Source: Rhodanobacter humi (GTDB taxonomy: Bacteria; Pseudomonadota; Gammaproteobacteria; Xanthomonadales; Rhodanobacteraceae). From it: 64,000 bases of DNA. Each line of letters begins with the position of its first letter. Position 1 is the stretch's first letter. The translations under genes were made by a program, and so were the position numbers. Shown piece by piece: positions 23,857 through 31,706 of the stretch. The stretch is taken from assembly GCF_041107455.1 (NCBI RefSeq), contig NZ_JBGBPY010000001.1, positions 186,001-250,000 of the forward strand. Reading direction: 5' to 3'. The notes below the pieces were generated by a model. It saw only the letters and a program-made list of their open reading frames with translations. It was not told the origin of the DNA and searched no databases.

Positions 23857-23936
23857 CTGTAGGAGCGCACCCTGTGCGCGAAGGCTCCTGCTCCGATCAG
23901 CGTCAGGGCCTTCGCGCACAGGGTGCGCTCCTACAG
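23857..23936. repeat. REP-like element: perfect 29-bp inverted repeat
   Basis: The arms at 23857-23885 and 23908-23936 are exact reverse complements, 29 bp each, with a 22-nt loop. The core unit reads TGTAGGAGCGCACCCTGTGC. The right arm covers the stop codon of the LysR gene, so the last codons of that gene are made by the repeat. A disrupted relative is at 42623-42674. Confidence 0.92.
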
Positions 23937-24896
23937 ATCGGGCAACGCGCGCGTCTTGCACTCTTCGTGCTTGCGCAAGGTGGTCGCGGGCAAGCGTTCG
24001 GCGAGGAAGTCCACCAGCGCGCGCACACCAGGCAGCATGCCGCGGCGGCTGGGATAGATGAAGTGCATGGTGCCTTCCGGCGCGCTCCATTCCGGCAGCA
24101 GCACCTCCAGCTCGCCTCGGGTCACTGCCGGCGCGCAGACGAACTCCGGCAGCAGGGTCACGCCGATGCCGCGGCGCGCCGCTTCCAGCAGCACGGCGAA
24201 GTCGCCGCAGATCAGGCGCGCCTGCACTTCCACGCTGACGCGTTCGCCGGCCGCGTCGATCAGCTCCCAGGTCTGCGGGCCTTCGTGTTCCTGCATCGAC
24301 AGCGCCGGCAGCTTGGCCAGTTCGTCGGGATGCTGCGGTCGGCCCAAGGCATCAAGCAGCGCAGGGCTGGCCACCGGCAGCACGCGCGACTGGCCGAAGC
24401 TGCGCACCACCATGTTGGCGTCGGTGTCGAGCTTGCTGCGCACGCGGATCGCCAGGTCGTAGCCTTCGCCCAGCAGATCGACGCGGCGGTTGCTGGAAAG
24501 CACGCGCACCTGCAGCCGCGGGTACTGCGTCAGGAAGTCCGGCAGCACGTGGGCGAGGATGGTCTGGGTGAGCGACACCGGGCAGCTCAGGCGCACCACG
24601 CCGCGCGGTTCGGCGCGCAGCTCGTCCACCGCCTCCTGCGCGGCGCGTGCCTCCTCCAGCACCGCGCGGCAATGCGCGTAGAAGCGTTCGCCCACCTCGG
24701 TGACCACGAAGCGGCGGGTGGTCCGCTGCAGCAGGCGCACGCCGAGCCGGTCCTCCAACTGCGCCACCCGCTTGCTGAGCCGCGACTTGGGCACGCCCAG
24801 CGCCCGTCCCGCCGCGGAGAAGCCGCCGTGCTCGACCACGGCCGCGAAGAAATACAGGTCATTGAGATCCTGCAAGGCGCCATTCAACTGCAGCAT
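23931..24896 (-). CDS. LysR family transcriptional regulator
   Basis: The 321-residue regulator starts with a helix-turn-helix (LNDLYFFAAVVEHGGFSAAG, GVPKSRLSKRVAQLEDRLG) typical of the DsdA/AaeR-like LysR branch that often sits beside quinone reductases. It is divergent from azoR with 113 bp between the starts, and this intergenic stretch has T-N11-A-like sequences (around TTATCACCGGATTGTTCCAA). Control of azoR is inferred. The C-terminal residues and stop codon are provided by a REP arm. Confidence 0.92.
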   Translation of the reverse strand: MLQLNGALQDLNDLYFFAAVVEHGGFSAAGRALGVPKSRLSKRVAQLEDRLGVRLLQRTTRRFVVTEVGERFYAHCRAVLEEARAAQEAVDELRAEPRGVVRLSCPVSLTQTILAHVLPDFLTQYPRLQVRVLSSNRRVDLLGEGYDLAIRVRSKLDTDANMVVRSFGQSRVLPVASPALLDALGRPQHPDELAKLPALSMQEHEGPQTWELIDAAGERVSVEVQARLICGDFAVLLEAARRGIGVTLLPEFVCAPAVTRGELEVLLPEWSAPEGTMHFIYPSRRGMLPGVRALVDFLAERLPATTLRKHEECKTRALPDL

Positions 24897-25009
24897 GAGC
24901 GTTTCCTTTCCAGAACGACCAGTTCAAGTTTTGCCGGCTTATCACCGGATTGTTCCAAATATACCTTGATCGCGTCGCCGGACACGCCGGCCCCGATCAG
25001 GAAACCGCC

Positions 25010-25588
25010 ATGAAACTCTTGCACATCGATTCCAGCGCGCTGGGCAGCCATTCGGTTTCGCGCCAGCTGTCCGCGGAGGTCGTTGCCGAACTGCAGCGCA
25101 TGCATCCGGGCATCGAGATCCGCTACCACGACCTCGCCGCCCAGCCCCTGCCGCACTGGACACCGGTGGCCGACGCCGCCGATCCCGCCGCCGTGCGCGG
25201 CAGCGAGATGCTGGACGAATTCCTCGCCGCCGACATCGTGGTGATCGGGGCGCCGATGTACAACTTCAGCATCCCCAGCCAGCTCAAGGCCTGGCTGGAC
25301 CGCATCGCCGTGGCGGGCAAGACCTTCCGCTACGGCCCCAACGGCCCCGAGGGCCTGGCGGGCGGCAAGCGCGTAATCGTGGCCTCCAGCCGTGGCGGCG
25401 CGCACGCCAACAGCCCCATGGATTTCCAGGAGCCCTACCTGCGCGCCCTGCTCGGCTTCCTCGGCATCGACCACGTGGAGTTCGTGCGCGCCGAAGGCGT
25501 CAACATGGGTGACGACCACAAGTCGAAGGCACTGGCCGCGGCGCGCCAGGCCATCGGTACGCTGGGAACGCTGGCCCGGGCCGCCTGA
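25010..25588 (+). CDS. azoR: FMN-dependent NADH-azoreductase
   Basis: The 192-residue flavodoxin-fold enzyme reduces azo compounds and quinones with NADH. The N-terminus [20 protein letters not shown] is the phosphate/FMN loop, and [21 protein letters not shown] and [20 protein letters not shown] are family-defining. The ATG at 25010 is preceded by AGGAA. It is divergent from the LysR gene and ends in a strong terminator. Confidence 0.95.
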   Translation: MKLLHIDSSALGSHSVSRQLSAEVVAELQRMHPGIEIRYHDLAAQPLPHWTPVADAADPAAVRGSEMLDEFLAADIVVIGAPMYNFSIPSQLKAWLDRIAVAGKTFRYGPNGPEGLAGGKRVIVASSRGGAHANSPMDFQEPYLRALLGFLGIDHVEFVRAEGVNMGDDHKSKALAAARQAIGTLGTLARAA

Positions 25589-25613
25589 GCCGCGCCAGCT
25601 CGAAGCAGAACCC

Positions 25614-25649
25614 GCGCAAGGCCAGCCCCGTGCTGGCCTTGCGCTTTTT
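25614..25649 (+). terminator. Rho-independent terminator after azoR
   Basis: A perfect 12-bp stem (25614-25625 with 25633-25644) with a 7-nt loop is followed by TTTTT. It ends azoR and isolates the downstream YtrA operon. Confidence 0.94.
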
Positions 25650-25715
25650 CGTGCCCGACTGCCGTCCCGGGACCACCCCTGCCATCAGTCATGTTGCCAA
25701 ACCGGCAGGTTCCGC

Positions 25716-25743
25716 TTGACGGGCTCAGTTTCAGTGTTATAGT
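25716..25743 (+). promoter_or_regulatory. Sigma-70-like promoter of the ytrA-type operon
   Basis: A -35 TTGACG (25716-25721) and -10 TATAGT (25738-25743) are separated by 16 bp. The -10 lies inside the palindromic operator at 25734-25755. The first gene starts 44 bp downstream with an AGAGGAGA ribosome site. Confidence 0.8.
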
Positions 25744-25755
25744 TCACTACAACAC
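25734..25755. promoter_or_regulatory. Palindromic operator, probably bound by the YtrA-type GntR protein
   Basis: The 22-bp sequence has arms GTGTT...AACAC and inner TAGT...ACTA, with 9 of 11 positions symmetric. It covers the -10 element, an arrangement typical of autorepression. The gene for a YtrA-subfamily regulator lies in the operon it would control; YtrA regulators are known to bind such GTGTA-type palindromes. Confidence 0.78.
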
Positions 25756-25786
25756 CGGTCCACGAGCTCACTAGAGGAGAGTCGAC

Positions 25787-26170
25787 ATGAACGCGAAGCA
25801 CGAGTCCCGCACGAACCGTCCCGCCGTCGTCACCGACGACGTCTTCGTCTCCACCCTGATCCCGGCCCGGCATTGGATCGCCTCCGCCGCTGCCCTGGTG
25901 ATGACCTGTCTGACCCTGGCGCTGGTGAACCTGCCGGTCCGCACCCCCGAGGTGGCCTGGATCAACGGCATCCACGTAACCAACCTGGCGCCGGTCGAGG
26001 TGACCCCCACCGCCGCCGAATGGAAGGCCGCGACCCTGCTGGAACATGCCGCGGTGGGCATCGCCACCCTGCCCGACGGCGGCAGCGCCGCGCGGCTCGG
26101 GGCGCAGTTGGCCATGCCCTACTATTCGTTTGGCTCTTCGACGGCCGGCATCGCCAGCAGCAAGGAATAA
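25787..26170 (+). CDS. Hypothetical membrane protein, first gene of ytrA-type operon
   Basis: The 127-residue protein has one hydrophobic segment (about residues 29-49, ASAAALVMTCLTLALVNLPV) and a polar C-terminal part without a recognised domain. It is preceded by a good ribosome site and ends 3 bp before the GntR gene, so it is co-transcribed with the regulator and transporter. Its role is unknown. Confidence 0.75.
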   Translation: MNAKHESRTNRPAVVTDDVFVSTLIPARHWIASAAALVMTCLTLALVNLPVRTPEVAWINGIHVTNLAPVEVTPTAAEWKAATLLEHAAVGIATLPDGGSAARLGAQLAMPYYSFGSSTAGIASSKE

Positions 26171-26173
26171 TCC

Positions 26174-26548
26174 ATGACCATCACCTGGAACGACAGCATC
26201 CCGATCTATCGCCAGCTGCACCAACGCGTGGTGGCGATGATCCTGGATGGCGCCTTGAACGAGGGCGACCCGCTGCCGTCGGTGCGCCAGGTGGCCGCGG
26301 ATTTCCAGATCAATCCGCTGACCGTGTCGAAGGCGTACCAGGAGCTGGTCGACGAACGCTTGGTTGAGAAAAGGAGGGGCTTGGGCATGTTTGTCATCGA
26401 GGGAGCGCGCGAGGAACTCTTGAAATCCGAACGCGAACGTTTTCTGCGCGAGGAATGGCCCGCGCTGTACGCCCGCCTGCAACGGCTGGGCCTGGACCTG
26501 AAGACCCTGCTGCGCGAGACGCAGGCCGACCCGGAGAAGCCCGCATGA
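26174..26548 (+). CDS. GntR family regulator, YtrA subfamily
   Basis: The 124-residue protein is a short GntR regulator: an N-terminal winged helix (PIYRQLHQRVVAMILDGALN, LPSVRQVAADFQINPLTVSK, YQELVDERLVEKRRGLGMFV) and a short helical dimerisation tail. YtrA-type regulators usually repress ABC transporter operons in which they sit. Its stop overlaps the ATPase start (ATGA). Confidence 0.95.
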   Translation: MTITWNDSIPIYRQLHQRVVAMILDGALNEGDPLPSVRQVAADFQINPLTVSKAYQELVDERLVEKRRGLGMFVIEGAREELLKSERERFLREEWPALYARLQRLGLDLKTLLRETQADPEKPA

Positions 26549-27402
26549 ACGCCGTCGTCGTCGCCAGTGGCCTGAGCAAGCGCTACAAGAACACCGCCGC
26601 GCTGGACAACGCGAGTTTCCGCATCGAGGCCGGCCGCATCGTGGGCCTGATCGGGCCGAACGGCGCGGGCAAGACCACCGCGCTGAAGGCCATCCTCGGC
26701 CTCACCGATTTCCAGGGCGAGCTCAGCGTGCTGGGCCTCGACCCGCGCAAGCAGCGCGGCAAGCTGATGGAGCAGGTCTGCTTCATCGCCGACGTGGCGG
26801 TGCTGCCGCGCTGGATCCGGGTGCGCGAGGCGGTGGACTTCGTCGCCAACGTGCACCCACGCTTCGACCGCAAGAAGTGCGAGGCCTTCCTGGCCCGCAC
26901 CAAGCTCACGCCCGAGCAGCGCGTCAAGCAGATGTCCAAGGGCATGATCGTGCAGCTGCACCTGGCCCTGGTGATGGCGATCGACGCCCGCCTGCTGGTG
27001 CTGGACGAGCCCACGCTCGGCCTGGACATCCTCTACCGCAAGCAGTTCTACCAGAACTTGCTGGAGGACTACTTCGACGAGAACAAGACCATCATCGTCA
27101 CCACCCACCAGGTGGAGGAAGTCGAGCACATCCTCACCGACCTGATGTTCATCCGCGACGGAAAAATCGTGCTGGATGCCGACATGGATGCGGTGGGCGA
27201 GCGCTTCGCCGAAGTGATGGTCGGTGCCGACAAGGCCGCCGCCGCCCGCGCGCTGAAACCGCTGGACGAGCGCCAGGTCTTCGGCAAGAGCATCTTCCTG
27301 TTCGACGGCGTCGAACGCGCGCAGCTGGAGGCGCTGGGCGAGATCCGCCGCCCTGCCGTCAGCGACCTGTTCGTCGCCACCATGAAAGGGACCTACGCAT
27401 GA
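26545..27402 (+). CDS. ABC transporter ATP-binding protein (YtrB-like)
   Basis: The 285-residue ATPase has Walker A GPNGAGKTTAL near residue 40, Walker B LLVLDEPTLGLD and switch HQVEEVEH. The signature motif is QMSKGM rather than LSGGQ, a variation common in YtrB-type ATPases. The start overlaps the regulator stop and the stop overlaps the permease start, indicating tight coupling. The transported substrate is unknown. Confidence 0.94.
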   Translation: MNAVVVASGLSKRYKNTAALDNASFRIEAGRIVGLIGPNGAGKTTALKAILGLTDFQGELSVLGLDPRKQRGKLMEQVCFIADVAVLPRWIRVREAVDFVANVHPRFDRKKCEAFLARTKLTPEQRVKQMSKGMIVQLHLALVMAIDARLLVLDEPTLGLDILYRKQFYQNLLEDYFDENKTIIVTTHQVEEVEHILTDLMFIRDGKIVLDADMDAVGERFAEVMVGADKAAAARALKPLDERQVFGKSIFLFDGVERAQLEALGEIRRPAVSDLFVATMKGTYA

Positions 27403-28373
27403 AAACCCCGGCTCTGAACGAAATGTACTGGCTGGTGAAGCGCGAGTTCTGGGAGCACCGCGGCGGCTTCCTGTGGGCGCCGGTGATCACCGGTGGCGTG
27501 TTCCTGCTGCTGAACCTGATGGGCGTCATCGCCGGCGAGGTGTTCGGCGCGCAGCACGGCATCCATTCCCTGTTCAACGCCCGCATCCACATCCTCGACC
27601 ACGCGCTGAGCGCGGACGAGGCGGCCCGGGCGGGCATGCTGATGGACATGGTGATGTACTCGACCACGTTCATCATCAGCATCGTGCTGGGCTTCGTGGT
27701 GTTCTTCTACTGCCTCGGCGCGCTGTACGACGACCGCCGCGACCGCAGCCTGCTGTTCTGGAAATCGCTGCCGCTGTCGGATTCCGCCACCGTGTTCTCC
27801 AAGGTGGTGGCCGGCACCCTGCTGGCGCCGGTGATCGCGGTGGTCTGCGGCGTGGTCACCGGCATCGCGATGCTGCTGATGTACGTCACCACGCTGTCCT
27901 TCCACGGCGTCGGCGCCTGGCACCTGCTGGCCTATGCGCATCCGTTCCGGGTCGTCGCCAACCTGGTCGGCACCATCCCGCTGTACGCGCTGTGGGCCTT
28001 GCCCGCCACGGGCTGGCTGTTGCTCTGCTCCGCCTGGGCGCGCAGCAAGCCCTTCCTGTGGGCCGCGGTGCTGCCGATCGCGGTGGGCATGATGCTGGGC
28101 TGGTTCAACCTGATGGGTGCGCCGGTCATGGGCAACAACTGGTACTGGAGCGACGTCTGCGGCCGCATCCTGCTCAGCGTGTTCCCGGGCAGCTGGCTGG
28201 GCGCGGGCAACTACCAGGCCGTGAGTAGCGATGCGGTACACGGGCTGGACGCCCTGAACCTGGGCACCGCCTACAGCGTGATGGGCAGGCCGGGTTTCTG
28301 GATCGGCGCGGTCGCCGGCCTCGCCCTGCTCGTCGGCACGATCTGGCTGCGCCGCTGGCGCGACGACAACTGA
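27399..28373 (+). CDS. ABC transporter permease (ABC-2 type)
   Basis: The 324-residue inner-membrane protein has about six hydrophobic segments, including VITGGVFLLLNLMGVIAGEV near residue 30 and IISIVLGFVVFFYCLGALY near 95, followed by the ABC-2 motif YDDRRDRSLLFWKSLPLSD. It pairs with the preceding ATPase. Such YtrA-regulated exporters often respond to envelope stress or cationic peptides; this role is inference. Confidence 0.92.
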   Translation: MKTPALNEMYWLVKREFWEHRGGFLWAPVITGGVFLLLNLMGVIAGEVFGAQHGIHSLFNARIHILDHALSADEAARAGMLMDMVMYSTTFIISIVLGFVVFFYCLGALYDDRRDRSLLFWKSLPLSDSATVFSKVVAGTLLAPVIAVVCGVVTGIAMLLMYVTTLSFHGVGAWHLLAYAHPFRVVANLVGTIPLYALWALPATGWLLLCSAWARSKPFLWAAVLPIAVGMMLGWFNLMGAPVMGNNWYWSDVCGRILLSVFPGSWLGAGNYQAVSSDAVHGLDALNLGTAYSVMGRPGFWIGAVAGLALLVGTIWLRRWRDDN

Positions 28374-28405
28374 TACCCAGCCGTACTCAAACGAGGAGAG
28401 CAACG

Positions 28406-29116
28406 ATGAAAGGCAACGCGTTCACCGGCAGCATCCTTGCGCTGGCCCTGCTGCTGCCGCTCACGGCCTGCAGCCAGTCCAACCAGAGCGATACGGGCAC
28501 CGGCGGCAACGGTGACGTGGCCAAGGCGATGCAGGAAGCCCGGCAGCAGACCTCGCCGTCGGTCATCGCCGCGGAGGTGCAGAAGGGCATCGACAAGGCC
28601 AAGCAGGAGCTGGTCACCCAGGACATCGACGTCACCAGCGTCCGCGTCGGCAAGGGCGAGCACCACGATCACGACAACCGCCCCAAGGCCGCGATCACCC
28701 CGCAGGGCGACCTGCTGATCGCAGGCAAGAAGGTTGATGCCACAGCGGAACAGCATGCGATGCTGCTGGATTACCGTCAGCATATCATCGGCATCGCCGA
28801 GGCCGGCATGGACATCGGCGCCAGCGGCGCCGACCTGGGCGTCAGCGCGGCACGGGAGGCGATCTTCGGCGCGCTCGCCGGCAAGAGCGACAAGGAGATC
28901 GAGGCCAGCATCAAGCCGCAGACCGACAAGATCCAGGCCGCCGCCCTGCGCTTGTGCAAGAAGCTGCCCGACCTGCTCGTCTCGCAGCAGAAACTGGCCA
29001 CTGCCCTGCCGGCGTTCCAGCCCTACGCCACGATGACGCAGAAAGACGTCGACGACTGCGGCAAGGACATCGCCGACAGCAACGGCAAGAAGGGGGTCGC
29101 CGTGTTCTCCGATTGA
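28406..29116 (+). CDS. DUF2884/YggN-like lipoprotein, copy 1 of 3
   Basis: The 236-residue protein has a lipobox (LALLLPLTACS, Cys near residue 22). The middle segment AAITPQGDLLIAGKKVDATA followed by a YRQHIIGIAEAG helix resembles YggN/DUF2884. It is the longest of three related tandem genes and lies 32 bp after the permease with a GAGGAGAG ribosome site, so it is probably part of the same operon. Function is unknown; a periplasmic or membrane-anchored location is expected. Confidence 0.82.
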   Translation: MKGNAFTGSILALALLLPLTACSQSNQSDTGTGGNGDVAKAMQEARQQTSPSVIAAEVQKGIDKAKQELVTQDIDVTSVRVGKGEHHDHDNRPKAAITPQGDLLIAGKKVDATAEQHAMLLDYRQHIIGIAEAGMDIGASGADLGVSAAREAIFGALAGKSDKEIEASIKPQTDKIQAAALRLCKKLPDLLVSQQKLATALPAFQPYATMTQKDVDDCGKDIADSNGKKGVAVFSD

Positions 29117-29150
29117 TCCCGGCCTGCATCAACGTCGACGGAACCCTCCG

Positions 29151-29714
29151 ATGAAACTTCGCTCCCTCGCCTGCACTGCCCTGCTCTGCACCCTGCTCGC
29201 CGCCTGCGGTCGCGACAGCGGCACCACCATCGCCGGCGACAACGGCAGCATCCAGCTGCGCGACGGCGTGGCGGTGATCCACGTCACCGGCCAGCCTGAC
29301 GCACGCGTCAGCGGCGATGGCGACCTCAGCATCGACGGCAAGCCGGTGACGCTCACTTCCGACCAGCGCGACCTGCTCAAGCAGTACTACGTGGGCGTCT
29401 ACAAGATCCGCAGCGAAGGCATCGCCACCGGCAAGGCCGGTGCCGCGCTGGCCGGCCAGGCCGTCGGCAGCGTGATGTCGGGGCTGACGCACGGCGACAC
29501 CGACAAGATCGGCAAGGACATCCAGGCGCAAGCCGGCAAGGTCACCGCCCAGGCCGCCGCGATCTGCGACGGCCTCGAACAGCTGCGCGCCGCGCAGGAC
29601 GCCGTGGCCGCCCAGGTTGCGGCATTCCGCCCCTACGCCACGCTGGACAAGGACAAGGTGGCGAAGTGCAAGCAGGGGATGGACGGGGCGAATCGCTCGC
29701 TGGCCGGGCACTGA
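29151..29714 (+). CDS. DUF2884/YggN-like lipoprotein, copy 2 of 3
   Basis: The 187-residue protein starts MKLRSLACTALLCTLLAACG, a lipoprotein signal. It carries the shared core GDLSIDGKPVTLTSDQRDLL and the glycine/alanine-rich helix GIATGKAGAALAGQAVGSVM, followed by a Cys-containing segment AAAICDGLEQL found in all three copies. It lies 34 bp after copy 1. No enzymatic motif is visible. Confidence 0.82.
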   Translation: MKLRSLACTALLCTLLAACGRDSGTTIAGDNGSIQLRDGVAVIHVTGQPDARVSGDGDLSIDGKPVTLTSDQRDLLKQYYVGVYKIRSEGIATGKAGAALAGQAVGSVMSGLTHGDTDKIGKDIQAQAGKVTAQAAAICDGLEQLRAAQDAVAAQVAAFRPYATLDKDKVAKCKQGMDGANRSLAGH

Positions 29715-29737
29715 ACTTGAAGGAAGGAAACCCAACC

Positions 29738-30256
29738 ATGTACGGCAACCTGCTCAAGACCCTCGCCATCGCCACACTCGTTTGCATCATGACCGCCTGT
29801 AGCGTGCCCGACACCATCATGGAAAACGGCGCCATCACGCTGAAGGGAGATGCAGTCACCCTGCATCTCATCAGCGCGCCCAGGGCGGTGATCCATGCCG
29901 ATGGCAGCTTCGTCGTCGACGGCAAGAGCATCGCCGTCACGCCGGCCGAGCGCGCCTTGTTGGTCCGGTATTACCAGAGCGTGCATGCGGTGTACGAAAC
30001 CGGCGTCGCCATGGGCAAGGCCGGTGTCGACATGGCCGCCAAGGCGGTCACGGCCGCGGCTTCATCCTCGACTGACAAAGCGGCCGCGGATGTTTCCGGG
30101 CGCGTAGCCAGCCTCAGCCAGGACATATGCAAGGACACTGCCGCGATCAAGGCGGTCCAGGACCAGCTCGCTGCGCAGTTGGATGCCTTCAAGCCCTATG
30201 CATTCATCGTCAGTGCGTCCGATGTGACTGGCTGCCAGACCGACGCCAAGGACTGA
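29738..30256 (+). CDS. DUF2884/YggN-like lipoprotein, copy 3 of 3
   Basis: The 172-residue protein has the signal LAIATLVCIMTACS, the shared core GSFVVDGKSIAVTPAERALL and helix GVAMGKAGVDMAAKAVTAAA, and the terminal pattern DICKDTAAIKAVQDQLAAQL...FKPYAF also seen in copies 1 and 2. It is the shortest copy. The ATG at 29738 has AAGGAAGG upstream. It is the last gene of the apparent ytrA operon. Confidence 0.82.
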   Translation: MYGNLLKTLAIATLVCIMTACSVPDTIMENGAITLKGDAVTLHLISAPRAVIHADGSFVVDGKSIAVTPAERALLVRYYQSVHAVYETGVAMGKAGVDMAAKAVTAAASSSTDKAAADVSGRVASLSQDICKDTAAIKAVQDQLAAQLDAFKPYAFIVSASDVTGCQTDAKD

Positions 30257-30357
30257 GCAGCACCCATCTGATGCACGCGGGATCGAGACTCCTGCGCGCA
30301 TCGAGTTCGCTGCTCCCGTGGATGCTGCCACGAACCACCGACTGCACGAGTCTGTTC

Positions 30358-31080
30358 ATGAGCCCTCAAGACCGAACCGCGCGACAAGCCGGCCTGCTTT
30401 ATCTGCTGGTAGTGCTGATCGCGCCATACCGCTTGATCTATCTGCCAAATGTCCTGTTCGTGAGCGGCGATGCGGCCGCAACCATCGCCAACATCACCGC
30501 ACACGAAACGCTGTTCCGGTTCGGCCTCGCCGCCGACCTGGTCTGCGGTGCATTGCAGGCCTTCATGGTGCTGGCGCTGTACCGCCTGCTTGGCGAGGTG
30601 AACCGGCGTCACGGCATCGCGATGCTGCTGCTTGGCGGCGCGTTGGTGCCGGCGCTGTACTTCTTCAACGTGATCAACGATGCCGCCGCGCTGTTGCTGG
30701 TGCACGGCGAAGGTGCGTTGACCGCATTCGATCCGGCCCAGCGCGCGGCGCTCGCCACGCTGTTCCTGCATCTGCACGGGCAGACCGTGAGCGCCGCCGA
30801 ATGGCTGTGGGGTTTGTGGCTGTTCCCGCTGGCGCTGCTGGTGCTGCGCTCGGGTTTCCTGCCGCGACTGTTCGGCTATGGGCTGGTCCTGAATGGCCTC
30901 GCCTACGCGATCCAGAGCCTGGCCTGGGCGCTGCGGCCTGACTGGCAGGACACGCTGTCCAGCCTGCTCGGCCCGCTGCAGTTCGTGGAAGTGCTGTTCA
31001 TGCTGTGGCTGCTGGTGCTGGGCGCGCGACGTGGTTTCCGACGCCTGCATGACGAAGCACCGACGCCAACGGGTGCCTGA
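30358..31080 (+). CDS. DUF4386 family membrane protein
   Basis: The 240-residue protein has about six transmembrane segments. The opening DRTARQAGLLYLLVVLIAPY and the segment GDAAATIANITAHETLFRFG with ALYRLLGEVNRRHGIAML are characteristic of DUF4386. Upstream in-frame ATG codons at 30270 and 30322 are possible but add a non-conserved leader. Function is unknown. Confidence 0.85.
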   Translation: MSPQDRTARQAGLLYLLVVLIAPYRLIYLPNVLFVSGDAAATIANITAHETLFRFGLAADLVCGALQAFMVLALYRLLGEVNRRHGIAMLLLGGALVPALYFFNVINDAAALLLVHGEGALTAFDPAQRAALATLFLHLHGQTVSAAEWLWGLWLFPLALLVLRSGFLPRLFGYGLVLNGLAYAIQSLAWALRPDWQDTLSSLLGPLQFVEVLFMLWLLVLGARRGFRRLHDEAPTPTGA

Positions 31081-31122
31081 AACCGGCCTGTCACCGCTTC
31101 AACCCGACACAAGGAGCACGTC

Positions 31123-31551
31123 TTAAACCCGACGACTGCAAGGCCGCTGGAGGATTTCAAGGTACCGGTCAAGCTGAAGCTGGCCGCGCTGTGGACGTCC
31201 GTGATGTTTTGCTACATCTACGGCGATTTCCTCGGGCTTTACCGGCCCGGGGATATCAAGGGAATTCTGGCCGGAGAGGGGCTGCTTGGGCCGACCAGCC
31301 AGGGTTCACTGCTCGCCGTGGCCATCCTGATTGCCGTGCCCGCCGTGATGATCTTCCTGTCGCTGGCGCTGCCGCCCAAGGTGACTCGCTGGCTGAACAT
31401 TCTCGTGGGCGTGCTGCTGACCGTGATCGTGCTGATGACGATCCCGGGATCATGGGCGTTCTATATTTTCCTCAGCGTCATCGAGGTAGCGCTGCAGTCG
31501 CTCGCCGTCTGGTACGCGTGGCGCTGGCCGCGCAGCACCCAATCGACCTGA
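31123..31551 (+). CDS. DUF6326-like membrane protein, start codon missing or unclear
   Basis: The conserved reading frame includes VKLKLAALWTSVMFCYIYGD and continues through four hydrophobic segments to the stop at 31551, resembling DUF6326 proteins. A good AAGGAG site at 31111-31116 is followed 6 bp later by TTA-AAC in frame where an ATG-AAC would be expected. No ATG, GTG or TTG occurs in frame until GTG at 31201, which would remove the first conserved segment. The 5' end given here is the position implied by the ribosome site. Confidence 0.6.
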   Translation, partial: LNPTTARPLEDFKVPVKLKLAALWTSVMFCYIYGDFLGLYRPGDIKGILAGEGLLGPTSQGSLLAVAILIAVPAVMIFLSLALPPKVTRWLNILVGVLLTVIVLMTIPGSWAFYIFLSVIEVALQSLAVWYAWRWPRSTQST

Positions 31552-31563
31552 ACCGATGCTCCA

Positions 31564-31650
31564 TGACGTCATGTCCGCGCAAGCGGGCATCCATCTTGTC
31601 CTGATGCGCCGCCCGAACCATGGATTCCCGCTTGCGCGGGAATGACGTCA
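31564..31650. repeat. REP-like inverted repeat
   Basis: Arms at 31564-31594 and 31620-31650 are reverse complements at 28 of 31 positions, with core CCCGCGCAAGCGGG. It lies between the DUF6326-like gene and the 3' end of fumC (convergent), a usual place for REP elements. Confidence 0.82.
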
Positions 31651-31706
31651 CCACCCAGTTCAGCGTAACGCTGCCGTAGTTTGCGATTTCGGCGAGTGAT
31701 CGAAAC

